NCBI GenBank assembly: GCA_050874665.1 | Contig: JBNMLC010000002.1 | Location: 186,001 to 250,000, forward strand | From: RUG11237 sp050874665 | GTDB taxonomy: Bacteria > Bacillota > Clostridia > Lachnospirales > Lachnospiraceae | Direction: 5' to 3' | DNA: 64,000 bases | Part shown: piece by piece, positions 26,277 to 33,927 of the stretch | How the letters are laid out: each line of letters opens with the position of its first letter | Numbering within the stretch: the stretch's first letter is position 1 | Notes under the pieces: generated by a model | Database searches by the model: none | What the model saw: only the letters and a program-made list of their open reading frames with translations | What the model was told of the DNA's origin: nothing | Program-made: the position numbers and the translations under genes

Positions 26277-26344
26277 AAGTACAAAAAAGTACTTGGAGAT
26301 AAAAATGTTGTAATATAATAAAGCAAGTACATAAATGTACTTGC
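26277..26344 (+). promoter_or_regulatory. Element C operator dyads and -10 box
   Basis: AAGTAC-AAAAAA-GTACTT at 26277-26294 and GCAAGTACAT-AA-ATGTACTTGC at 26323-26344 (perfect 10-bp arms) flank TATAAT at 26314-26319. Lies between divergent XRE and xis, as in elements A and B. Confidence 0.65.
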
Positions 26345-26398
26345 ACAATGACTGTTCATGTTTTCAAAACAAGGAATTAAGAAAGGGGGCACAAGACT

Positions 26399-26515
26399 AT
26401 GAAGAAAAAGATGTATGTAGATGTTACAGAAGTCTGTGAAGCTTGGGGTGTCAGCAGAGCACAGGGTTACAAGATGATAAAGCGGCCAAGAATAAGGCGC
26501 AGGGACAGTATGTGA
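26399..26515 (+). pseudogene. Truncated excisionase-like gene (element C)
   Basis: The frame begins like xis of A and B (MYVDVTEVCEAWGVSRAQGY, then KMIK) but after 28 residues runs into unrelated DNA and stops. GAAAGGGGG precedes the ATG. The second half, including the FEEKFYG end, is deleted and joined to the replication-protein remnant. Confidence 0.65.
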
Positions 26516-27296
26516 ATGTTTCCAAAGATATTTTGAAAAACAACTCCTTAAATCTTCGTGATTGTGGAATGGTGGAACACTTTTGTCCCTGCCGGATAAC
26601 TGGGAGTTTACCATATCGGGATTAAGTAAGATTATTCCAGATGGAATAAGTGCAATACGGGCAAGTCTTACACATTTAGAAAAACTTGGATATGTAACAA
26701 GGATACAGGGGAGAGTTGAGCGTGGAAAGTTTGGAAAGATTGCGATTGAGGTGCATGAAACTCCGATTCTACCGTTGTGTGATTTTCCGCAAACGGATAA
26801 CCCGCTAACCGATAATTTGTTGACGGAAAAACTGTCAGCCGAAAATCGCCCACAATATATTAATAATCAATTAAATAATAATAAGGTGAATCATCATCCA
26901 TCTATCAATCATTCAGATAAGAGTGAAGAAGAGAATGACACAGAACAGCTTAAGAAGCTTATAGCAGAGAATATTAAGCTGGAGCAGTTTTATGAGTTGG
27001 CAGAAGGAAATATCAGCGAACAGGAAATGATTCGGGAGATATACGAAACCATCTGCGATGTGGTGTGTTTTCCAAGAGAGTAGATAACAATTAGGGGGAC
27101 AAGTTATCCCTGACAGGTGGTAAAGAGCCAGTTCCTGAAATTGAAACTGGTTCATATTGTAAATCTGCTGGATCGATTGGTGGATAACAGCTTGGAAATC
27201 AGAAATATGGAAGCTTACTTGATATCGACGCTATATTCAGAAAGTCTGTCAGGAACATTAAAGGTGCAGGCGGATTTGCATGACGATTATTTGTGA
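26485..27296 (+). pseudogene. Replication-initiator-like protein (DUF6017-type), broken
   Basis: Three pieces of one protein are readable. An N-terminal segment (GQYVNVSKDILKNNSLNLRD) is in one frame. A winged-helix segment typical of element-encoded replication initiators (LLSLPDNWEFTISGLSKI, then AIRASLTHLEKLGYVTR) is in another. A C-terminal segment (VVKSQFLKLKLVHIVNLLDR to ADLHDDYL) lies after two in-frame stops (27081-27083 and about 27111). The lesions are a one-base shift near 26573, two nonsense codons and loss of the start. Confidence 0.65.
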
Positions 27297-27346
27297 TATC
27301 TGCGTGGAAATCCATATCAGAATATACAATGAAGGAGGTGCTGTAT

Positions 27347-27525
27347 ATGTCAGCAAGTAAAGATACGAAAAGAGGTACTTGGAAAGTTTATATCAGATAT
27401 AAAGACTGGAAGGGAGTTGGTCAGGTTCATACAAAGTGTGGATTTGCCACAAAACGAGAAGCGCTGGAGTATGAGCGGGAGTTTCTGCTAAAGAAATCAA
27501 AAAACATTAATATGGGATTTAATTA
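27347..27525 (+). pseudogene. Integrase N-terminal fragment (element C)
   Basis: Starts with a good GGAGG site and encodes only the arm-type DNA-binding domain (RGTWKVYIRYKDWKG, then CGFATKREALEYEREFLLKK). At about residue 59 homology to tyrosine recombinases stops and the frame runs into an unrelated membrane-protein remnant. The catalytic domain is absent. Confidence 0.7.
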
Positions 27526-27821
27526 TAGCAATGAAAATCCTGGGGCTCCGTGGTCTAATATAGCTTTAATGATGTTAGTTTGTGCTGCGATGGGAAATTA
27601 TATTTTCATATGTAACCTTGAAGACTGGAAACTGTATGTATGCAGCAATAATGCATGGTGTGGTAAATATAATCGGAGAAATTCCAGTATTTTGTTCTGT
27701 ATCATTGAAAAGCGGGTTGCTTGGTCCTAACCCTACTGGTTTGTTATCTATGACATTTTTAATTATAATGGCTATATTTATGTATTTTAAGTTGGAAAAA
27801 GGTAAACATATTGACTCATAG
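27526..27821 (+). pseudogene. CPBP-family membrane protease fragment
   Basis: Across one frameshift near 27585 the DNA encodes the end of a CAAX/CPBP intramembrane protease: IIFSYVTLKTGNCMYAAIMH with the conserved His, then GVVNIIGEIP, then a last hydrophobic helix. The N-terminal part with the EExxxR motif is missing. Fused in place to the integrase fragment. Confidence 0.55.
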
Positions 27822-27899
27822 AAATTTCAATTCTATGGTGCGTATGTTTTTGACGGACTGCTGATTGATTTAATTACTGGTTGTGCTATAATATCCTCA

Positions 27900-27917
27900 T
27901 GGCAACACTTTGGCAAC
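27900..27917 (+). repeat. Tandem heptamer pair TGGCAAC, 11-bp period
   Basis: TGGCAAC at 27900-27906 and 27911-27917, the element C version of the heptamer pairs seen at the other element ends. About 125 bp before the interrupted hairpin, the same spacing order as at the left junctions. Confidence 0.5.
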
Positions 27918-28041
27918 GGAAAATCAGTAAGCCAAAATAAAATGTGCAAATGAGGTAAAATATCGGCAGATTTCTAATAAAACATAAACAAAATAGTTTA
28001 ATCCACAAAAACAACTTGCTGAGCTTAAATAACGGACAAAA

Positions 28042-28145
28042 ATTCCGAAAGCCTGTATTTATGACAATAGGGAGGACCGCTGCGTAGCAGGGGAGGGACC
28101 CCATTGTATATGCGGGCTTTTGGCATTTGCTCTATCAATGGCTCT
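28042..28145. repeat. Attachment-region hairpin split by a 44-bp palindromic insert
   Basis: Outer arms CCGAAAGCCTG and CGGGCTTTTGG match the hairpin at 12753-12792. Between them, in the loop, lies 28064-28107, starting ACAATAGGG and ending CCCATTGT, itself an imperfect palindrome. TATG flanks both sides of the insert. TGGCTCT follows at 28139-28145. Looks like a very small mobile palindrome inserted into the loop. Confidence 0.55.
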
Positions 28146-28209
28146 ACTTGTGGGAAAGGGAAAGATGCTCAGCGTGCAGATAAGCAGTAGAGAAGGAAAG
28201 GTGAGTATA

Positions 28210-29049
28210 ATGTTTAAAGTTGCAATATTACAAAAACGTGCCATTAATGCACAAATAGACAAGAATGTTGAAAGTATCATTACAGCGATGAAAGAAGCTT
28301 CAGAAAATGATGCAGATATTCTTTTACTGCCAGAATGTTTCATTACAGGATATGATTTGCCTATATCTTATGAAAAAAGCATTGCAGATAATGACAAAAG
28401 CATTGCAAAAATATGCGAGATTGCAAAAAAATACCAAATTGGTGTGGTATTAACTGCATTTACAAAAGGCAATATGCAGCCACAGAATTCAGCTTTTGTT
28501 ATTAACAAGTCAGGCAAGCTTTTAATGAAGTATTCTAAGGTGCATACATGTGATTTTGCAGATGAAAGAACTGTTGAATCAGGAAAAGAGTTTAAGGTAT
28601 GTAATTTTGATGGGATACAATTGGGGATTATGATTTGTTATGACAGAGAGTACCCAGAAAGCGCAAGAATACTGATGCTAAAAGGTGCCGAGATTATTCT
28701 TGTGCCAAATGATTGTGGTTCTATGCAACCGAGAATTAGAGCTCTTTCTACAAGAGCATATGAAAATATGGTTGCAGTTGCTATGGCAAATCCAAATGGA
28801 GAAAATGCCGGATGTTCTTGTGCATATAGTCCAATTTGCTGGGATAGAAATGGAAAATGTGTTGATAATACAGTTTTATTGGCTGATGATGTAACAGAAG
28901 GTATTTTTTATGCAGAGTTTGACATGGCAGAAATTAGAGAATATCGGAATCGGGAAATGTTAGGAAATACATTCCGTAAGATAGATGCTTATAGTGAGTT
29001 GTTGAGTAAAACAATCAAAGAACCTTTTATCAGGAGCGGTCAGAATTAG
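28210..29049 (+). CDS. Carbon-nitrogen hydrolase (nitrilase superfamily)
   Basis: 279 residues from ATG at 28210 (AAGGTGAG upstream). The catalytic triad of the nitrilase/amidase fold is present: Glu in LLPECFITGYD, Lys in YSKVHTCD and Cys in GIMICYDREYPES. Length is typical for family members acting on omega-amides, N-carbamoyl compounds or other small amides. Substrate cannot be told from sequence. It is the first gene after the element array and has no obvious partner. Confidence 0.85.
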   Translation: MFKVAILQKRAINAQIDKNVESIITAMKEASENDADILLLPECFITGYDLPISYEKSIADNDKSIAKICEIAKKYQIGVVLTAFTKGNMQPQNSAFVINKSGKLLMKYSKVHTCDFADERTVESGKEFKVCNFDGIQLGIMICYDREYPESARILMLKGAEIILVPNDCGSMQPRIRALSTRAYENMVAVAMANPNGENAGCSCAYSPICWDRNGKCVDNTVLLADDVTEGIFYAEFDMAEIREYRNREMLGNTFRKIDAYSELLSKTIKEPFIRSGQN

Positions 29050-29116
29050 ATAGGTTGAAAGTGAGTGTGTTATATGTCACTAGGATTAAAAAGGGGAACA
29101 GTGCAAATGGAACCAC

Positions 29117-29431
29117 ATGACAGGCGGTGGGAAGATGTTGCAGTTGAAACAAGAAGGAATATTTTATCGTGGTTCAGGTGTAAAACATCAGCTACTCTAT
29201 GTAATGGGTGACATGGTAAATGATACAAGGACACATCATATTCATGTTGTGAAATGTAATGGAACTGAGTGGAAAAATTATATACATTTCAGGGATTATC
29301 TTAATGTTAATGAGAATATAGCTTTATAGTATTAGTGGTTAAAGGAAGAACTGGAAAGTAAGTATGCAGACGATAGAGTGGCGTACACTCATGGTAAGCA
29401 GGATATGATAGATAATATTTTAAAAAAATAA
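29117..29431 (+). pseudogene. GrpB (UPF0157) family remnant
   Basis: The frame encodes the GrpB signature HHIHVVKCNGTEWKNYIHFRDYL, then two stops (29327-29329 and 29333-29335), then in the same frame the family's C-terminus (KYADDRVAYTHGKQDMIDNIL). The N-terminal strands of the nucleotidyltransferase-like fold are incomplete. Decayed copy. Confidence 0.7.
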
Positions 29432-29451
29432 AAATGTGAGGGAATGTAAGT

Positions 29452-29943
29452 ATGTTAAGATTAAGACCATATAATAAAAATGATGCAGAAACGATAATAT
29501 CATGGACAAAGGATGAGAGAGCTTTTTATAAATGGACAGCAGGAGTTTTGGGAGAATATCCTATTTCTGTGGAACAGTTCGATACGGTAAGTAATGTTAT
29601 GGCATTTACTGCTATTGATGATAATGAGATAGTAGGATTTTTTACTATGAGAAGACCGAATGAATTTTTTGAGGAATTACGGTTTGGTTTGGTAATCGTT
29701 AATTCAGAAAAACGTGGTCAAGGGTATGGAAAAAAGATGCTTGAATTAGGCTTGAAATATGCGAAAGAAATATTTGGTGTGAATAAGGTGCAATTAGGCG
29801 TTTTTGAGAATAATAAACCGGCATATTATTGCTATAAAGCAGTAGGATTTAAGGAGGTATCACTAGATGGAGTAGTAAAATATACTGAATATACTGTAAT
29901 GGGAGAAGAATGGAATTGCTTGGAATTAGAAATGCAATTATAA
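29452..29943 (+). CDS. GNAT-family N-acetyltransferase
   Basis: 163 residues; ribosome site GAGGGAATG region. Acetyl-CoA motif KRGQGYGKKMLELGLKYA, followed by VNKVQLGVFENNKPAYYCYKAVGF, the RimJ/RimL-like arrangement. Substrate unknown. Stands between the GrpB remnant and the T-box leader. Confidence 0.85.
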   Translation: MLRLRPYNKNDAETIISWTKDERAFYKWTAGVLGEYPISVEQFDTVSNVMAFTAIDDNEIVGFFTMRRPNEFFEELRFGLVIVNSEKRGQGYGKKMLELGLKYAKEIFGVNKVQLGVFENNKPAYYCYKAVGFKEVSLDGVVKYTEYTVMGEEWNCLELEMQL

Positions 29944-30171
29944 AGTAAGAATTATTATAAATGCCTGGCTGAATCCATGTCCGCCATTTTTAGGGGGAAG
30001 AAGTATCAGCAGATGCTATTGACAGCAAATACTTTGCAGGATATGAGTTTAAGAAATTTCTGTTAGAAGTCCGGCAGGCAATTATCTGCTAGTTACTTGG
30101 CTTTGAGTAAATCTCATGCCGGTGGTGCGGGATTTTGAAATATAAAATGTAATATTACTATAAATCTTGTC
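29944..30171. other. Intergenic stretch with unrecognised remnants
   Basis: No gene supported. Short open pieces near 29975-30110 have no family; the region ends at the T-box promoter. Confidence 0.35.
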
Positions 30172-30200
30172 TTGACAAAAAATAGTAGTGTTGGTATTCT
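30172..30200 (+). promoter_or_regulatory. Promoter of the T-box leader
   Basis: TTGACA (30172-30177), 17-bp spacer, TATTCT (30195-30200). Confidence 0.7.
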
Positions 30201-30204
30201 GTTA

Positions 30205-30485
30205 AAAAGCGATGAAGAGAGATAGTAAATATTTTGGATTTCACAGAGAGGAGTTGTTTGGTGGAAAACTCCATTGAAGAAATATTGAACCAGTCTTGGA
30301 GCTGTGTACCGATTGATTTATTCATTAGGCTACACTGGGAACGCCCATTACAGCGTCAGAGTATTGAAAGTAATTTTCGTACTTGTTGAGGTCTATGTTG
30401 TGAAAGATAGATGAATTAAGGTGGTAACACGAAGCGATCAGCTATCGTCCTTAAAGTATATTTAAGGAGGGTAGCTTTTTTGTAT
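30205..30485 (+). promoter_or_regulatory. T-box riboswitch upstream of a methyltransferase
   Basis: Hallmarks of a T-box leader are present: GCGATGAAGAGAG at the base of stem I (30209 onward), an apical AGAGAGGAG region, GAACCAGTCTTGGAGC at the specifier side, and the conserved T-box AAGGTGGTAACACG (30419-30432). A terminator follows: AGCTATCGTCCTTAAA (30441-30456) pairs with TTTAAGGAGGGTAGCT (30462-30477) before a T run. The T-box can form the competing antiterminator when uncharged tRNA binds. By position the specifier would be CCA (Pro) or ACC (Thr); I cannot decide by eye. Confidence 0.85.
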
Positions 30486-30523
30486 TTAAAAGTGATATAA
30501 AAACAGAATGGGAGGCGTTTATA

Positions 30524-31315
30524 ATGAATTATGTTGTTGAGAGTTACGAAAATTATCAAGAGGAAAATCGTTTGACTACGAATAATGCAAGGAAGATTGA
30601 ATTTATAACTACGACTAGAGTTCTTGGAGAAATGATTGGTGCGAAAAGTAAAATTTTAGATTGTGCAGCAGGAACAGGTATTTATGCATTTTGGCTTGCC
30701 GATAAGGGGCATGATGTAACTGCTACGGATATTACGCCGAGGCATATAGATATTATCAACCGGACACTTACAATCAAAGAATACCCTATGAATACAGCTG
30801 TTTTGGATGCTACAGATATGTCCTGTTTTGCAGATGATACCTTTGATGTAGTTTTAAATATGGGACCTTTTTATCATCTTATTACAGAAGAGCAGAGAGA
30901 AAGATGTTTGAAGGAATGCTTAAGGGTGTTAAAGAAAGGTGGACTTTTGGTCACTGCATATATTCCGAGATATTATGTGTTTCAATATATTGCTACGAGT
31001 GATGTAACATATTTAGATCAGCATCTGGCAAAACAGCTTATAGAAACAGGTGTATTAAAACATGATGATGAGAAGTGTTTTTGGACGGATACATATTACG
31101 CATCAAAAGAAGAAATGGAATGGATTTATGGGAGACATGGTTTGAACATTATTGACCATTTTGCACAGGACGGTTTAGCGCCTCTTTTGTCGCAAAAGGT
31201 AGATAAATGGAATGAAGACCAATTCAAAATATGGTGCGATTATCATTATAGCGTATGTCGTGAACAGTCAGTTCTGGGTGCAAGTAACCATGTTGTTATC
31301 ATTGGCAGAAAGTAA
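30524..31315 (+). CDS. Class I SAM-dependent methyltransferase
   Basis: 263 residues with GGGAGG upstream. Rossmann methyltransferase motif I (ILDCAAGTGIYAFWLA), acidic ribose-binding end of strand 2 (VTATDITP), motif II/III region (VLDATDMSCFADDTFDVVLNMGPFYHL) and VLKKGGLLVTAYI. Small-molecule methyltransferase of the Methyltransf_25/11 type; substrate unknown. It lies directly behind the T-box terminator, so expression should rise when one tRNA is uncharged. That is unusual for a methyltransferase and hints at a link to amino-acid starvation or an antibiotic. Confidence 0.85.
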   Translation: MNYVVESYENYQEENRLTTNNARKIEFITTTRVLGEMIGAKSKILDCAAGTGIYAFWLADKGHDVTATDITPRHIDIINRTLTIKEYPMNTAVLDATDMSCFADDTFDVVLNMGPFYHLITEEQRERCLKECLRVLKKGGLLVTAYIPRYYVFQYIATSDVTYLDQHLAKQLIETGVLKHDDEKCFWTDTYYASKEEMEWIYGRHGLNIIDHFAQDGLAPLLSQKVDKWNEDQFKIWCDYHYSVCREQSVLGASNHVVIIGRK

Positions 31316-31378
31316 TATGTGGAGAAATTTAAAGGGGCAGTACTAATGTCTTAAATTTAAAGGAATTCAACAGTTTTT

Positions 31379-31427
31379 CTTGCAGAGGTATTGTACCATG
31401 TGCTAGGATACTATTTAAAGAAAGTAC
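31379..31427 (+). repeat. 49-bp dispersed repeat, copy 2
   Basis: Gapless partner of 14257-14305. Located in the otherwise empty gap 31316-31515. Confidence 0.5.
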
Positions 31428-31515
31428 ATTAAATTTCTATAGAAAACCGGGTATAACAGTAAGGAGAAGACCGCGTTTATTCAGTGAATTGGCATGTAAG
31501 ATAGGGAGGAAAATT

Positions 31516-32112
31516 ATGATATATGAACCTGCAAAAATAGAGGATATACAGAGAGTATATGATGTAGTGCAACATACGATAAAAACGGTATATCCGAAAT
31601 ATTATCCGACGGAAGTGGTAGACTTTTTCTGTGAACTCCACAGCAAGGAGGCTATAAAAAGGGATATTGAAAATGGTTATGTAGGTGTCCTTAAAATAGA
31701 TGGAAATATCATAGCTACAGGCTGTTTCGTAGACAATCACATCACAAGAGTTTATGTGTTGCCAAAACACCAGAAACTGGGATATGGCACATTTATTATA
31801 AAGAATATCGAAGCTCAGATTAGCGAAAATTATAATAAGGCATATCTGGATGCTTCACTGCCTGCAGCAGCACTTTATGAAAAGCTGGGATTTTGTACAA
31901 TAAAACACGAGCGGTATCCTGTTGAAAATGGAGTAATACTTGCGTATGAAATTATGGAAAAATTTTACGGGCTGAATACAGTGGTGGAGACATATGGAAG
32001 GTTCCATAGTGTACCACATGTGTTAGAAAATGGAAAAATAGAACTTTCGGAGCAATGGGAATGGACAAGTGGAGGGCGTTCTAAGGGAAAGTCTTTCATG
32101 GAAGAGGTGTAA
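31516..32112 (+). CDS. GNAT acetyltransferase with C-terminal extension
   Basis: 198 residues from ATG at 31516, with GGGAGG upstream. GNAT core residues 1-150: strand 4 ITRVYVLPKHQKLGYGTFII (acetyl-CoA loop is QKLGYG), then KAYLDASLPAAALYEKLGF. About 45 extra residues follow (VVETYGRFHSVPHVLENGKI onward), with a beta-rich pattern outside the usual family length. The downstream GNAT gene begins one base after the stop, so the two are cotranscribed. Confidence 0.8.
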   Translation: MIYEPAKIEDIQRVYDVVQHTIKTVYPKYYPTEVVDFFCELHSKEAIKRDIENGYVGVLKIDGNIIATGCFVDNHITRVYVLPKHQKLGYGTFIIKNIEAQISENYNKAYLDASLPAAALYEKLGFCTIKHERYPVENGVILAYEIMEKFYGLNTVVETYGRFHSVPHVLENGKIELSEQWEWTSGGRSKGKSFMEEV

Positions 32113-32113
32113 G

Positions 32114-32596
32114 ATGTTAGAAAAGTTTAAATATAAAAAAGCGACAGTAGAAGATATAGAAGAACTTGTAAGAACAAGAATCATAGTCCTTCGTGCGGCA
32201 AATAAGCTGTTAGATGATGTGGATATGTCTATAGTGGAACAGGAATCTTATGCGTATTATATGCGTGCATTGGAGAGTGGGGAGCACATCGCATATCTTG
32301 TATATGATAACGAAAAGTTTATTGGTGCAGGTGGTGTAAGCTTTTATCAGGTTATGCCAACCTACCATAATCCGACGGGCAAAAAGGCTTATATTATGAA
32401 TATGTATACGGCACTGGAATACCGCAGACAGGGAATTGCATTTCACACATTGGATTTATTGGTAAAGAATGTGAAAGAATTGGGCGTGTCGCAGATTGCG
32501 TTAGAAGCAACGGATATGGGGCGACCATTATATGAAAAATATGGATTTATGAAAATGCAAGATGAAATGGAGCTGGTAGAGAAAATACAGGAGTAA
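32114..32596 (+). CDS. GNAT-family N-acetyltransferase
   Basis: 160 residues from ATG at 32114; its ribosome site (GAAGAGGTG) is inside the end of the previous gene. Core motif YRRQGIAFHTLDLLVKNV and C-terminal LEATDMGRPLYEKYGF. Second enzyme of a GNAT pair. Substrate unknown. Followed by 320 bp without a gene up to jetD. Confidence 0.85.
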   Translation: MLEKFKYKKATVEDIEELVRTRIIVLRAANKLLDDVDMSIVEQESYAYYMRALESGEHIAYLVYDNEKFIGAGGVSFYQVMPTYHNPTGKKAYIMNMYTALEYRRQGIAFHTLDLLVKNVKELGVSQIALEATDMGRPLYEKYGFMKMQDEMELVEKIQE

Positions 32597-32812
32597 CAGA
32601 TTTATAAGCATCTGTAGATATATTTAATGAAGGTGCAGATATTGCCGTCTTAGATCTGGTTATGTTTTTACGACCAACAAATCTCCAATTGTGTTTTTGC
32701 AGCAGTTAGGGGCGGACACCATTAATTTTAATTGGGGGAAGTGTAATACATATAAACATATAATAAGAAAAAGACCGTAGCGAAATATAGAAAATATCTT
32801 AAAAGAAAATAA
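32597..32812. other. Intergenic stretch before the Wadjet operon
   Basis: No gene, repeat or terminator that I can support; ends at the Wadjet promoter. Confidence 0.35.
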
Positions 32813-32841
32813 TTGTAAATATAACGTGTGAATGATATAAT
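32813..32841 (+). promoter_or_regulatory. Promoter of the Wadjet operon
   Basis: TTGTAA (32813-32818), 17-bp spacer, TATAAT (32836-32841). Transcription would begin near 32848, downstream of the ATG at 32845. That excludes the ATG as the start and supports ATG 32917 for jetD. Confidence 0.7.
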
Positions 32842-32916
32842 GCAATGGAACAAGGGAAAATAGTAATAAAAGATGTATTTATTCTAGGGCATAATCAACA
32901 AGAAGGTAATTTGCAT

Positions 32917-33924
32917 ATGAGGAAAACAAAAGTGTATTTAAAGGATATCATGAGCAGTCATCCAGAGAAAGAATATGATGAGATGTATCAGTATATCACA
33001 GATTTAATAAAGAAAGGCGAATTAGAACCAGTGAAGCGGACGGGAATGAATGGACGCAAACCAGCACTGCCGCTTGCTTTTTGGCGTTATATAGAAGAAC
33101 AGGATTACAGTGAAATTTTAGAGGAATTAAAGTTCCGGCTGCATCCTCTTATGGATACCTCATACTACAGGGCACATCCAGATAAGTATGAACAGGATAA
33201 AGAGGATATACAGCGTCTAAGCGATTATTTAACGGAAAATTCAGAATTGTTAGAGATAAAGGAAACCATGAATGAGCGAAGTTTTGAAATTTTCAGAAGA
33301 GAAAAATTCTTTCAGAAAAAAGGTGGGCTGACGTTTTGTGCCAGATTAGGAATAAGCAGAGAGCAGTTAAGCTTTTATGGAACATCAGAGCCACTTTCCT
33401 ATTATTCCCATTCCAAGAAACAATCACAAAATATTATGATAATAGAAAATAAAGATACCTTTTATGGTCTTAGAAGATATATGCAGGCGGTGAGCAATGT
33501 GATTCTTGATACAGAATTTGACACCCTTATCTACGGGGCGGGAAAAGGAATCTGGAAGACGTTTGTTGATTATGCAGAGGGAGCAGAAGGTTATTTTTCC
33601 AGTGATAACAGGCTGTTGTATTTTGGAGATATAGATTACGAGGGGATACTTATCTATGAGCATCTAGTAAAACATCAGTGGAAAAATTCAGGTGGAAAAG
33701 ATATTCCGATTACGCCATTTCTAACGGCATATGAGAGGATGCTTGATAAAGCACAACAGGTAGGACTGGAGAATTTACCCTATACGGAAGAGAAACAAAA
33801 TAACAATATTGACACCATATTTTTAGAGCGTTTTAGTGAGAAAAGAAGAACACAAATAATGGAAATCTTAGAGGCAGGAAAGTATGTGCCGCAGGAGATA
33901 TTAAATGAGCATGATTGGGGATAA
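32917..33924 (+). CDS. jetD: Wadjet anti-plasmid system subunit JetD (nuclease)
   Basis: 335 residues from ATG at 32917. The N-terminal half is helical. The C-terminal half is the DUF2220/Toprim-type nuclease domain, with a first acidic motif in MIIENKDTFYGL and a second in LYFGDIDYEGILIYEHL. In Wadjet, JetD cleaves closed circular DNA after the JetABC condensin-like motor has extruded it. Here it is the first gene of the operon, three bases before jetA. Family assignment rests on domain pattern and on the three matching neighbours. Confidence 0.88.
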   Translation: MRKTKVYLKDIMSSHPEKEYDEMYQYITDLIKKGELEPVKRTGMNGRKPALPLAFWRYIEEQDYSEILEELKFRLHPLMDTSYYRAHPDKYEQDKEDIQRLSDYLTENSELLEIKETMNERSFEIFRREKFFQKKGGLTFCARLGISREQLSFYGTSEPLSYYSHSKKQSQNIMIIENKDTFYGLRRYMQAVSNVILDTEFDTLIYGAGKGIWKTFVDYAEGAEGYFSSDNRLLYFGDIDYEGILIYEHLVKHQWKNSGGKDIPITPFLTAYERMLDKAQQVGLENLPYTEEKQNNNIDTIFLERFSEKRRTQIMEILEAGKYVPQEILNEHDWG

Positions 33925-33927
33925 GCT

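Noticed and set aside
30441..30485. tRNA-like or independent small RNA gene
   Set aside because: The hairpin is the terminator of the T-box leader; no cloverleaf is present.
32845..32916. N-terminal extension of jetD from ATG 32845
   Set aside because: A good -10 box ends at 32841, so this ATG would lie upstream of the transcription start; ATG 32917 is preferred.
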